Source: Alphaproteobacteria bacterium
Lineage (GTDB): Bacteria; Pseudomonadota; Alphaproteobacteria; Rhizobiales; JAKIUO01
Reading direction: 5' to 3'
DNA length: 37,622 nt
Assembly: GCA_024279115.1 (NCBI GenBank)
Contig: JAJRRW010000015.1
Location: forward strand, 1 to 37,622
The translations under genes and the position numbers were made by a program. Positions 7,405-14,738 of this stretch are shown here, piece after piece. Every line of letters starts with the position of its first letter. Position 1 is the stretch's first letter. The notes under the pieces were generated by a model, which had not been told where the DNA came from, ran no database searches, and was given only the letters and a program-made list of their open reading frames with translations.

Positions 7405-8637
7405 TCACGGCTTTTCCCCGGTCAGATACCAGCATTCAATCTCTCCCTCGCCCTTGATCTGTTTGATCCCTGCTGGTTCAAATAAAAACCGCTCCTGGAG
7501 TTTTTGCTTCACATCAAGCGGTACCATCACGGCTCCCGTTTTTCCGTAGCTCTCCATGCGCGAGGCCACATTGACCGTTTGACCCCAAACATCGTAGCTG
7601 AATTTTTTGGTGCCAATGACCCCGGCCATTACACAGCCGCTGGCAAAGCCAATGCGGCACTCTATGGGTGCCCCGGCGCCGCTGGCGGATTTTTTTACGC
7701 AGGACTGGGCGGCCAACGCCATGCGGGCAATTTTGTGCAAATGATCCGCATCGGCCTGGGGCACGCCAGCTGCGATCATGTAAGCATCGCCAATGGTCTT
7801 GATTTTTTCGACCCCATGTTCGCTGACCAGCTCATCGAGCCCATTGAACAAGTTGCCCAAGAACTCAACGGTTCGCACCGGACCAAGCTGTCCGGCCAGC
7901 GTGGTGAAGCCAACCAGGTCGATAAACATCACCGAGGCTTCATCCACCCGGTTGGCAATCGCTTCGCCAGGGCGCTCCTTCAAGCGCTGGACAATGGAGG
8001 CGGGCAACACATTGTGCAACAGGCGGTCGACTTCTCGCTGAGCCTTGCGCGCCAGATAGTAGGCATAATAAACGCTGGCCGCGATCAATAGCACGGTGGT
8101 GATGCTGGCATTCACATAGATCAGATCAAGCGTGTGCTGGTCGATCTTCAACAATGCTCTTTGAGGGGGGTAGCCAAACCAGGAGACAAGATGCAAAACC
8201 AGCCCCAGCAAAACCAGCACCCCGACCAGCCACATACGCTTGAGACCCATAATAACAAAGGGAGCCGCCGCCAAAACCAGATATTGCAGATGAATACCGG
8301 CATCGCGACCAAGATAATGGGTCAATGCATAAAGAGCGATACATTCACAACCCGCCAGCCAAAGCCCCGCCGCTATCTCATGCACGCGATGCATAACCGG
8401 CACCAGCAGCGCCACCACCACCAGCCCCAGATTAATATTGATGACCGGCGCAAAATGGCGCGCATCAATCAACATATATTGCATGGCATAGGCAAAAGTC
8501 GCCACCGCGATAATATAGCTGACAAGGTTCAGCACACGAAGGCGTCGGCGTGTCTCTTCGTCATATTGCGAGGTACCGGCCGCCAGCAAACGCTCCAGAA
8601 TGAGCGCCAGCCGGCCCGACAAGCCCGTGGGCGCCAA
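7405..8637 (-). CDS. Six-TM membrane class III adenylate cyclase
   Basis: About 410 aa, predicted to make cAMP at the inner membrane. Residues 30-195 hold about six hydrophobic segments (VLNLVSYIIAVATFAYAM to ITTVLLIAASVYYAYYL), followed by a short linker (LLHNVLPASIVQRLKERPGE) typical of family III cyclases. The catalytic domain has both metal aspartates (FIDLVGFT and IKTIGDAYM), the base-recognising Lys in VEKIKTIGD and Asp in SYDVWGQ (ATP-type), and the transition-state Asn/Arg in VNVASRMES, so it should be active. The N-terminus is uncertain: no in-frame ATG exists. TTG at 8637 is used here, but AAGGGG at about 8661-8666 lies 6 nt before a CTG at 8655. It is divergent from a gene with a CRP site, and a CRP-type regulator lies 5.4 kb away. 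Confidence 0.92.
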   Translation of the reverse strand: MAPTGLSGRLALILERLLAAGTSQYDEETRRRLRVLNLVSYIIAVATFAYAMQYMLIDARHFAPVININLGLVVVALLVPVMHRVHEIAAGLWLAGCECIALYALTHYLGRDAGIHLQYLVLAAAPFVIMGLKRMWLVGVLVLLGLVLHLVSWFGYPPQRALLKIDQHTLDLIYVNASITTVLLIAASVYYAYYLARKAQREVDRLLHNVLPASIVQRLKERPGEAIANRVDEASVMFIDLVGFTTLAGQLGPVRTVEFLGNLFNGLDELVSEHGVEKIKTIGDAYMIAAGVPQADADHLHKIARMALAAQSCVKKSASGAGAPIECRIGFASGCVMAGVIGTKKFSYDVWGQTVNVASRMESYGKTGAVMVPLDVKQKLQERFLFEPAGIKQIKGEGEIECWYLTGEKP

Positions 8638-8709
8638 TTTGTCAATTATGGACAGTTTACGCCCCTTTTCATCCCATTTACGGTGATCATCGCGAAAACC
8701 GGACCTAAG

Positions 8710-8740
8710 GTCAGGACCTATATAATTAATGGGTCCTGAT
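8710..8740. promoter_or_regulatory. Inverted repeat in the cyclase/secreted-protein divergent region
   Basis: GTCAGGACC (8710-8718) and GGTCCTGAT (8732-8740) are inverted with 8-9 paired bases around a 13-nt A/T-rich spacer containing TATAAT (8721-8726). It lies between the cyclase start and the CRP site and could be an operator for either gene. No cognate regulator is evident. Confidence 0.4.
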
Positions 8741-8755
8741 CCTAAAAGAGCATTA

Positions 8756-8798
8756 TGTGATCGCCATCACACCCAGCCCCGCGCAACAAAGCTACCTT
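8756..8798 (+). promoter_or_regulatory. CRP site and class II promoter of the first small secreted protein
   Basis: TGTGATCGCCATCACA (8756-8771) is a perfect TGTGA-N6-TCACA CRP consensus. A TACCTT hexamer at 8793-8798 starts 29.5 bp from the site centre, so the centre falls near -41.5, the class II activation geometry. The same site, spacing and hexamer recur before the paralogue at 13261. The likely activator is the CRP-type protein at 14046-14738. Confidence 0.8.
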
Positions 8799-8851
8799 AT
8801 CCTTATCGAACACAACAGCAACCGCAACCATCTTAATAAGGAAACAGAAAA

Positions 8852-9106
8852 ATGTTCAAGAAATCAATCATGGCCCTCGCAATCGCAGCTGTCGTAACCG
8901 CCTCAATGGGGGGCGCCGCATCCGCCAAAGGCTGGAAAGGCGGGCATCACTGGGGCGGTCATTATAAGGGCCACCGCTATGTCAAAATTTATACACCGCG
9001 CCATTACACACCAAGCTGCCGCTACTACAAGAAAAAATGGAAATGGACTGGCTACAAATACTGGAAGAAAAAATATAAAGCCTGCCTGATCCTCAAAAAC
9101 TACTAG
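8852..9106 (+). CDS. Small secreted basic aromatic-rich protein, copy 1
   Basis: 84 aa. A clear Sec signal peptide (KKSIMALAIAAVVTASMGGA, cleavage after ASA) leaves a mature chain of about 60 residues dominated by K, Y, W, H and G: KGWKGGHHWGGHYKGH, then YVKIY, CRYYKKKWKWTGYKYWKKKY and KACLILKNY. Two cysteines could form one disulfide. I recognise no family. It is 75/84 identical to the protein at 13261. The ATG has AAGGA 9 nt upstream, and transcription is probably cAMP-CRP dependent (site 8756-8771). A periplasmic or surface role such as binding polyanions, polysaccharide or metal would fit the composition, but that is only inference. Confidence 0.85.
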   Translation: MFKKSIMALAIAAVVTASMGGAASAKGWKGGHHWGGHYKGHRYVKIYTPRHYTPSCRYYKKKWKWTGYKYWKKKYKACLILKNY

Positions 9107-9144
9107 TGGTCTAGCTCTTTTAAATTGAATGGTGTTTGCTATTT

Positions 9145-9276
9145 GCTCCCCGGACAAGCTTGAGGAGCAGTCGCGGCGAATGCGCAGCACCGGGGCAAAC
9201 AACGGGTCGTGCCGTGTAGCCACTAGACCCCGGCTCTGCGTTTGCTCGCCTTGGCTCCCGCATTTGTCCGGGGAGC
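9145..9276. repeat. MITE-like element with 13-bp perfect terminal inverted repeats
   Basis: GCTCCCCGGACAA (9145-9157) and TTGTCCGGGGAGC (9264-9276) are perfect 13-bp inverted ends of a 132-bp non-coding unit. Related G/C-rich words (CCCCGG, CCCGGGCTTG, GGCCCCGGCTC) occur at about 10110, 18145, 22580 and 32040-32115. No transposase is inside; a decayed mobile or palindromic intergenic repeat is the simplest reading. Confidence 0.55.
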
Positions 9277-9357
9277 CGACAGGGGCTACCTATAAAATGA
9301 GACAGATCGCATCGGCTGGATTGGCGGGTTTTTGCGCGTAACCAGAGAGGTGAAAAC

Positions 9358-10035
9358 CTAAAGCGTTCGCAAATAGTCCCGAAACTCCTTGCCTGATTCG
9401 CGCGCAAAATTATCACCGGTTTGTTTGACACTTTTTACCCGGTCAACGCGAAAATTGCGAAAATCATTTCGCCTTTCACACCACGCAGTCAGCAGCCATA
9501 CCTGATCAAACGCTGTAAGACCCAAAGGTCGAACAGTCCGATTGCTTACTCTGCCTTCGAGATCGCTATAAGATATTTGCAGCTTATTGCGTTCTCTAAG
9601 AGCAACCCGCAAGGGACTAAGGAAAGAGATTGAATTTCCCAACGTCTCATCTTGCACGGAACAAGCGAGGAGAGGGCTCCGTGCATGTCTGTCTTGATCA
9701 GTCTCGGACAGAACCGTATTGATCTTTGCGGATGCTCGAAGAGCCGCATCAGCCAGCGGGCCATCGCCGCGTGCTGCCACCAACCGCATGCCAAGAACCA
9801 CCGCATCGAGCTCATAGGCATCGAAATGAAGGGGCGGCAAAAAATAGCCCTTCTCGATCTGATAGCCAACACCGCCTTCGCCACGGATAGGTGCCCCCAT
9901 TGTCTGAAGTGTCACCATATCGCGATAAATGGTTCGCATGGATACATCCAGCTCATTGGCAAGCCGCTTTGCTGAAATGGGTTGTTGGACAATTCTTAGA
10001 CGATCCAGAATAGAAAATAGTCTGATCATGCGCAT
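9358..10035 (-). CDS. YafY-like HTH/WYL-domain transcriptional regulator
   Basis: About 225 aa. The N-terminal DeoR/HTH_11-type winged helix reads RLANELDVSMRTIYRDMVTL, then the wing GAPIRGEGGVGYQIEKGYFLPP. The C-terminal half is a WYL domain (ISYSDLEGRVSNRTVRPLGL, WLLTAWCERRNDFRNFRVDR), which usually senses a ligand. The longest ATG (10050) lies inside a perfect palindrome that is probably its operator, so a start at 10035 or 10029 (MRMIRLFSILD) is preferred; AGGGTGG precedes it. It is divergent from the ABM-like gene at 10280, the usual arrangement for YafY-type regulators that control a neighbouring enzyme and themselves. Confidence 0.9.
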   Translation of the reverse strand: MRMIRLFSILDRLRIVQQPISAKRLANELDVSMRTIYRDMVTLQTMGAPIRGEGGVGYQIEKGYFLPPLHFDAYELDAVVLGMRLVAARGDGPLADAALRASAKINTVLSETDQDRHARSPLLACSVQDETLGNSISFLSPLRVALRERNKLQISYSDLEGRVSNRTVRPLGLTAFDQVWLLTAWCERRNDFRNFRVDRVKSVKQTGDNFARESGKEFRDYLRTL

Positions 10036-10040
10036 GCACC

Positions 10041-10063
10041 ACCCTGACATGTGTTGTCAGGGT
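10041..10063. promoter_or_regulatory. Palindromic operator for the WYL regulator
   Basis: ACCCTGACA-TGTGT-TGTCAGGGT: 9-bp perfect arms around a 5-nt spacer, directly upstream of the regulator start and in the 245-bp divergent region with the gene at 10280. The symmetry fits a dimeric winged-helix protein and position suggests autoregulation. The target assignment is inferred from adjacency. Confidence 0.7.
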
Positions 10064-10279
10064 GTGTCTAGTATAGATAGTCTCTCGGCTTGCAAAACCA
10101 GCCTCCAGGGCTCGCCCCGGGACCAAGGACAAAAACAGGGAATTATATCGATAATACAAAGCATTACACAGGGTCTAGGATTGACGCCAACGCGTATCAG
10201 GCAAGCGTTGGTTTTCTAACCCAGACCCCGCGCCAGTAAACCTATTTAGCATCCAAAACCATGGAAAAGGAATGAAATA

Positions 10280-10609
10280 ATGGCTGAAACAATCACCGTC
10301 GAATGGGCTCCATTCGTAAAAGCGGCTGGAGTTGATATTGCGAAACTGATCGCAGCTGCGGACAAGGTAAACACTGAATTTCTATCAAAACAAAAAGGGT
10401 TTTTAAGGAGAGAACTGGTGAAAAAAAATGAGAACGAATTTGCCGATATTCTACATCGGCAATCCTTGGCAGATGCCAAATCCGCCAGTGAAAAAATCAG
10501 CGACTGTGCAGCAGCTGGAGCATATTTCAAGCTCATGGATGGCGAGAAAAGTGCCGTAGCTGGAGCTGGTTTCTCTTACTTCCAAATCGTGAAAAAATGG
10601 GCCCCATGA
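10280..10609 (+). CDS. Small ABM/NIPSNAP-like protein divergent from the WYL regulator
   Basis: 109 aa, cytosolic, no signal peptide. The layout ITVEWAPFVKAAGVDIAKLI, then VNTEFLSKQKGFLRRELVKK and FADILHRQSLADAKSASEKI, then a final beta-strand region (GAGFSYFQIVKKW), resembles the dimeric alpha/beta-barrel (ABM) fold, where the phrase about a residue pair followed by GFL-x-R-E-L is common. No catalytic residue can be assigned. GGAATG is just upstream of the ATG. The divergent WYL gene and the palindrome at 10041-10063 suggest it is the regulated target. The family call is tentative. Confidence 0.7.
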   Translation: MAETITVEWAPFVKAAGVDIAKLIAAADKVNTEFLSKQKGFLRRELVKKNENEFADILHRQSLADAKSASEKISDCAAAGAYFKLMDGEKSAVAGAGFSYFQIVKKWAP

Positions 10610-10730
10610 TCAAAGTGGATGGCTTCACTCCCCTGGTTAACCTCGCGGTATCATCCTTCATTTTCCAATATGGTGCCAGATACGCAACCAGGGGTATTTT
10701 CCCCCACCTGCACGATGCTCTAGCGCAAAT

Positions 10731-12296
10731 GTGAACAAAAAAACCGCGCCCCCCCTTGCTCCCCTCGCCCCTGCCATGAGACACCAGATCGTCATGGCAA
10801 AACAAATCGAACAAAATACCACTCTTGTGCTGGCTGGCTGGGCCGTCCTTGCGGGCAGCTTGTTGCTGACGGCGGCGTTGGCCATTCCTTTTTCAAATCA
10901 GTTTGGATATGACACCCGGGTCGTCGACATGCCCATCTGGACCCTGTTCCTGGTGCTGGCCTTTTTAGGCGCTTTGTTCGTCCTCATGCTGGCATTGATC
11001 GAAAAAACCGTGCGGCTGTTTGGCGGCCTTGAAAACCAGCGCCGCGCCCGCAAATTCTTGCGATTATTGCTGTTTGCCCTGTTCGCCACTGGCCTGCTGG
11101 CGCGCATTTTGATGTTGTTTACCCAGCCAATGCTGGAAGATGACTATCAACGCTATTTGTGGGACGGGGCGCTTAGCGCCAATGGCCACAATCCTTATCA
11201 GGTGTCACCCAAAGATGTATTTGATGGCACCAGCGGCGACCCTTCGCTGTAAAAGCTTGGACAACAATCGGGATTGCTGTTGGGACGGATCAATCATTCT
11301 GAACTGCGCACCATCTATCCCCCCGTGGCCCAGCTTGGCTTTGCCGTGAGTTATTGGATCAAACCTTTCAGCCTCAACGCCTGGCGGCTGATTGCTCTTG
11401 CTTGCGAACTTATTAGCCTTTGCTTGCTTGTTTTGTTGTTAAATGCCCTCAAGCGGCCGCTTCTTTGGGCGGCCATTTACTGGCTGAACCCGCTGGTCAT
11501 CAAGGAATTGATGAATGCCGGGCATATGGAAGTGCTGCTGGTGCCGTTGCTGCTGGGAGCCTTGTGGGCGGCCATGCGCCATTCGCACATACTCACCAGT
11601 TTCTTGCTGGCGCTGGCGGTTGGCGTCAAAATATGGCCGGCCCTGTTGGTACCACTCTATCTGCGCTCGGGTCTCACAACCCCCAAAAAGCTGATCGCCC
11701 CCCTGCTGATTTTTGGCGCGCTGATTGCCGTGATGGCGCTGCCGGTGCTGGTCGCCGGGCTTGACCAAGGCTCTGGTTTCGTTGCCTATGCGCAAAAATG
11801 GAAGACCAATAGCGCCTTGTTTCCAGCCCTTGAAGCTTCTATGCAAAACCTGTTTTCCCTGTTCTCATCCCATGCAGACGCGCCCGCAACCGGCTCTCTT
11901 GTTACACGGCTTCTCATCGCCGTAACGCTGGGGGCGATCGCACTGCTTGCAGCGTGGCGAAAACCCGCCAATGCGCAAGAGCTGGCGCGCAAAACATTGC
12001 TGATCACAACCGCCATGTTCCTGCTAAGCCCCGCTCAATTCCCGTGGTATGGCGTGTGGCTGATGCCGTTTCTGGTATTTTTGCCCTTTTATGGACTGGC
12101 TCTGCTGGTCCCGGCCTTGCAGGTCTATTACCTGTCGTTCTACTTTGCCTCCAACGAGATCGAATATCTCTATCCAACACTGGTTATCTGGTTGGCATGG
12201 GTGCCGGTCTGGCTGCTGCTTGCCTATGAATTGACACGCCGGTCACGCAAACATGCCAGAATATCGATTGATGACGCAAAGGGAGACACCTTATGA
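10731..12296 (+). pseudogene. GT-C (GT87/DUF2029-like) polyprenyl-linked glycosyltransferase interrupted by an in-frame TAA
   Basis: Two open stretches in one frame, 10731-11252 and 11253-12296, are separated only by TAA at 11250-11252 (CTG TAA AAG, codon 174). Together they give about 520 codons of one multi-spanning GT-C protein: QPMLEDDYQRYLWDGALSAN carries the acidic catalytic loop typical of the fold, continuing after the stop with RINHSELRTIYPPVAQLGFA, then many TM helices. The motif pair D-x-x-R-Y-x-W-D-G and INH-x-E-x-x-TIYPP is normally in one chain, so the stop is a lesion or a sequence error. The protein would transfer a sugar from a polyprenyl-phosphate donor in the membrane. Its end overlaps the GT2 gene as ATGA, suggesting the GT2 makes that donor. 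Start is uncertain (GTG 10731, ATG 10776 or 10794). Confidence 0.82.
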
Positions 12297-12997
12297 GAGC
12301 GGGTAGGAAAATAGAGGTGGTGATCCCTGCCCTCAATGAAGAGCGCGCCATTGGCAAAGTATTGCAAGACATCCCCGCCTTTGTCGATCGCATCATCGTT
12401 GGTGACAATGGCTCGCATGACCAGACCGTCAAACGGGCCCGCGATGGCGGCGCTACGGTAGTGATTGAAAAAGAGCGCGGCTATGGAGCCGCTTGCCTCA
12501 AAGCCCTCGAATTGTCGGACCCCGACGCCATCATCGTTTTTCTGGATGGCGATTATTCTGACTATCCGCAAGAAATGGCAACGCTGGTGGACCCCATTAT
12601 TGCAGGAGAGGCCAGGATGGTCATTGGCTCACGGGTCACTGGCACCGCCCAAAGCGGCGCCCTGACGCCGCCGCAAGTGTTTGGAAATGCCTTGGCCTGC
12701 TGGCTGATCAAGCTCATCTGGGGGATGAAATTCACCGATCTTGGCCCGTTCAGAGCGATTGATGGCAACGCCCTTGCGGAGCTTCACATGCAGGACCGGA
12801 ACTATGGCTGGACCGTTGAAATGCAAATCAAGGCCGCTCATGCCAAGCTTCCCTCCAGGGAAGTGCCCGTCAGCTACCGCAAAAGAATTGGCATATCGAA
12901 GGTATCTGGAACCATTAAGGGCAGTGTTCTGGCGGGATCAAAAATTCTTGGCCTGATCGCCAAATATAGCCTCGCACCACCGCGCTCAAAAAAATAG
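12293..12997 (+). CDS. GT2-family glycosyltransferase (polyprenyl-phosphate sugar synthase type)
   Basis: 234 aa, GT-A fold, cytosolic face of the membrane. N-terminal IEVVIPALNEERAIGKVL is the nucleotide-sugar binding start, IIVGDNGSHDQTVKRARDGG follows, and the DXD metal motif is FLDGDYSDYP. Later motifs VIGSRVTG, FGNALACWLIKLIWGMKFTDLGPFRAI and GWTVEMQIKAA are typical of dolichyl/undecaprenyl-phosphate glucosyl/mannosyl synthases. Unlike many relatives it lacks C-terminal TM helices. Its ATGA overlap with the GT-C gene means the two are cotranscribed and coupled: the GT2 would load a sugar onto the lipid carrier for the GT-C enzyme. The sugar and acceptor are unknown. Confidence 0.92.
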   Translation: MRAGRKIEVVIPALNEERAIGKVLQDIPAFVDRIIVGDNGSHDQTVKRARDGGATVVIEKERGYGAACLKALELSDPDAIIVFLDGDYSDYPQEMATLVDPIIAGEARMVIGSRVTGTAQSGALTPPQVFGNALACWLIKLIWGMKFTDLGPFRAIDGNALAELHMQDRNYGWTVEMQIKAAHAKLPSREVPVSYRKRIGISKVSGTIKGSVLAGSKILGLIAKYSLAPPRSKK

Positions 12998-13010
12998 AGC
13001 ACTCCTTGCC

Positions 13011-13057
13011 TAAACCAAAAGCGTGCTGCAAAGCTGGACATCTCAGCTTGTGGTTTG
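13011..13057. terminator. Nested hairpins downstream of the GT2 gene
   Basis: AAGCTG (13031-13036) pairs with CAGCTT (13044-13049) inside an outer pair TAAACCA/TGGTTTG (13011-13017, 13051-13057, one G:U). It is 14 bp after the GT2 stop and could end that transcript; the U-tract is poor, so this is uncertain. Confidence 0.35.
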
Positions 13058-13162
13058 GCGTGTTATGTTTGCTCGCCCCCGCCCCCAAACAACGGGCGCG
13101 CTGGGGTTACATTCCCCCCCATACCAGGCGAAATCTGATGGCCAATGGCCAAACACGCAAAG

Positions 13163-13205
13163 TGTGATGCACGTCACACCGGGCCGGTGTGGCCTGCGCT
13201 ACCTT
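13163..13205 (+). promoter_or_regulatory. CRP site and class II promoter of the second small secreted protein
   Basis: TGTGATGCACGTCACA (13163-13178) is a second perfect TGTGA-N6-TCACA. TACCTT lies at 13200-13205, again starting 29.5 bp from the site centre, and the following CTCCTTATCG nearly matches the first promoter. The N6 core differs between the copies (TCGCCA and TGCACG) while the contact bases are unchanged, indicating selection on the site. Confidence 0.82.
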
Positions 13206-13260
13206 CTCCTTATCGCAAATGACAAGAGCCTTAAACAAACCAACCGATCAGGAGAAGAAA

Positions 13261-13515
13261 ATGTTCAAGAAATCACTCATGGCCCTGGCCATCGCCGCAA
13301 TCGCAGCCGCTTCAATGGGGGGGGCCGCATCCGCCAAAGGCTGGAAAGGCAAACATCACTGGGGCGGTCACTATAAGGGCCACGGTTATGTCAAAATTTA
13401 TAAACCGCGCCATTACGCACCAAGCTGTCGCTACTACAAGAAAAAATGGAAATGGACCGGCTACAAATATTGGAAGAAAAAATATAAAGCCTGCCTGATC
13501 CTTAGAAATTACTAG
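13261..13515 (+). CDS. Small secreted basic aromatic-rich protein, copy 2
   Basis: 84 aa, paralogue of the protein at 8852 (nine differences, mostly in the signal peptide). The signal peptide MFKKSLMALAIAAIAAASMG with cleavage after ASA is followed by KGWKGKHHWGGHYKGHGY and the same K/Y/W-rich tail with two cysteines. The start is the ATG at 13261, preceded by AGGAGAAGAAA; longer in-frame readings from 13189 run into the promoter. A CRP site lies 83 bp upstream. Its copy is 4.4 kb away with other genes between, so this is a dispersed rather than tandem duplication. Function unknown; see copy 1. Confidence 0.88.
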   Translation: MFKKSLMALAIAAIAAASMGGAASAKGWKGKHHWGGHYKGHGYVKIYKPRHYAPSCRYYKKKWKWTGYKYWKKKYKACLILRNY

Positions 13516-13563
13516 ACTTCCTCCCTGCAGGCAGCCTCTCGTCTCAATCGAGGGGTTGTCGGC

Positions 13564-14037
13564 ATGACATCAAGCTTTTTCAACGAGACCACGTACCATA
13601 TGATCACCCCGACGAGCCTCGCACCGACCAGCGGCGATCCCTTTGCACCCGAAATCATCCTGCTCATCAGTTTGGGCTATTTCTTTGCCAAGCATTTTCT
13701 GGGCGACTTTGTTTTGCAAAATAGCTACCAGCTGACCAACAAGGTTCGCTATGGCCACCCGGGCGGTGTGCTGCACGCCGCTATCCACGGGATGTTGAGC
13801 CTGCCACTTATATTATTGCTACCTGGTATTCACCTGGGCTGGTATGCCCTGCTCATCTTGGCGGAAGTCATTGCTCACTATCATATCGACTGGGGCAAAG
13901 AGCAGCTTTTACAAAAGACCCGGTGGACCACCAACCAATACCAATATTGGCGGTTATTCGGGTTCGACCAGTTTTTACATCTGAGCTGCTATCTCATAAT
14001 GGCCGCGCTGATTGTCGCGCTATATCACGCCGTTTAA
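13564..14037 (+). CDS. DUF3307 membrane protein
   Basis: 157 aa, four hydrophobic segments. The DUF3307 signature is clear: FFAKHFLGDFVLQNSYQLTN, then GGVLHAAIHGMLSLPLILLL, EVIAHYHIDWGKEQL, and a C-terminal FDQFLHLSCYLIM. The conserved His and Asp residues (H in KHFLGDF, HAAIH, HYHID and DQFLH) could line a metal site. Function of the family is not established. GAGGGG lies 9 nt before the ATG. It follows the second CRP-controlled gene by 48 bp with no obvious terminator, so it may be read through from that promoter, and it converges on the CRP-type gene with only 8 bp between stops. Confidence 0.85.
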   Translation: MTSSFFNETTYHMITPTSLAPTSGDPFAPEIILLISLGYFFAKHFLGDFVLQNSYQLTNKVRYGHPGGVLHAAIHGMLSLPLILLLPGIHLGWYALLILAEVIAHYHIDWGKEQLLQKTRWTTNQYQYWRLFGFDQFLHLSCYLIMAALIVALYHAV

Positions 14038-14045
14038 GCGCGCGC

Positions 14046-14738
14046 TCACGTAAGATCGCGTAACAGCTGCGGTTTTTCGATACAGTAATAGCCGGAAATT
14101 TTGCTTAAAATGCCCTTGCGGCACCATTGATTGAGCTGGCGTGAGACGTTTTCGCGCGCCGCCCCTACCATGTCGCCAAGGTCCGACTGGGTGAATTTGT
14201 GAAAAATCATCACGCGCTCGCCATCCAGCGGGTTTCCAAATCCGTCCGCCAGGCGTAAGAGCGTATGAGCAAGGCGGCCATCCAGACCCATGCTTTGGCG
14301 GATCTGAAAGCAATCATTGGTGATACGCAGCCGCTTGGCGACAATACGCAGCAAATGGCGGTAAATCTGCGGGTGCTGGCCAGCAATCTCAAAAAACGCC
14401 GAACTGGACAAAAAAGCCAGCTTTGTTTCCTTGAGGGCTGTGATATTTGCAGAACGCGGGGCGTCATCGATCAAGCCCATTTCACCCAGTATATCCGAGC
14501 TGCCAAGGGCTGCCAGAATAGTTTCTTCGCCCTCGATACCGATGACCGACACCTTCAAGGTGCCCTCCAGAACACAATAACAGCCATCTGGTTCATCATC
14601 TTGCAAAAACAATGTTTCATTGCGCTTCAAGGACACCGGGCGCATCACCCCCGCCAGCTTCTCCAGCGTCCCTTCCTCCAGCCCCTCGAACAGCACCGAG
14701 TTCTTCAAGCTCTGCTTGACGATCATTTCAAACGGCAT
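14046..14738 (-). CDS. CRP-type cAMP-responsive transcriptional regulator
   Basis: 230 aa from ATG 14738, preceded by AGGGGAA. The cyclic-nucleotide domain (about 15-125) keeps the phosphate-binding cassette: SSDILGEMGLIDDAPRSANI has the Gly-Glu, hydrophobic-Leu and Arg-Ser pattern of cAMP-binding CRP proteins. The C-terminal winged helix (KFTQSDLGDMVGAARENVSR, then QLNQW) has Arg-Glu-x-x-x-Arg at the recognition positions, as E. coli CRP does (RETVGR), predicting TGTGA contacts. It lacks the N-terminal cysteines of FNR. A cyclase gene and two perfect CRP sites lie within 7 kb, so this is the probable regulator of both. It could also be a global CRP; the gene itself shows no consensus site upstream. 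Confidence 0.92.
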   Translation of the reverse strand: MPFEMIVKQSLKNSVLFEGLEEGTLEKLAGVMRPVSLKRNETLFLQDDEPDGCYCVLEGTLKVSVIGIEGEETILAALGSSDILGEMGLIDDAPRSANITALKETKLAFLSSSAFFEIAGQHPQIYRHLLRIVAKRLRITNDCFQIRQSMGLDGRLAHTLLRLADGFGNPLDGERVMIFHKFTQSDLGDMVGAARENVSRQLNQWCRKGILSKISGYYCIEKPQLLRDLT

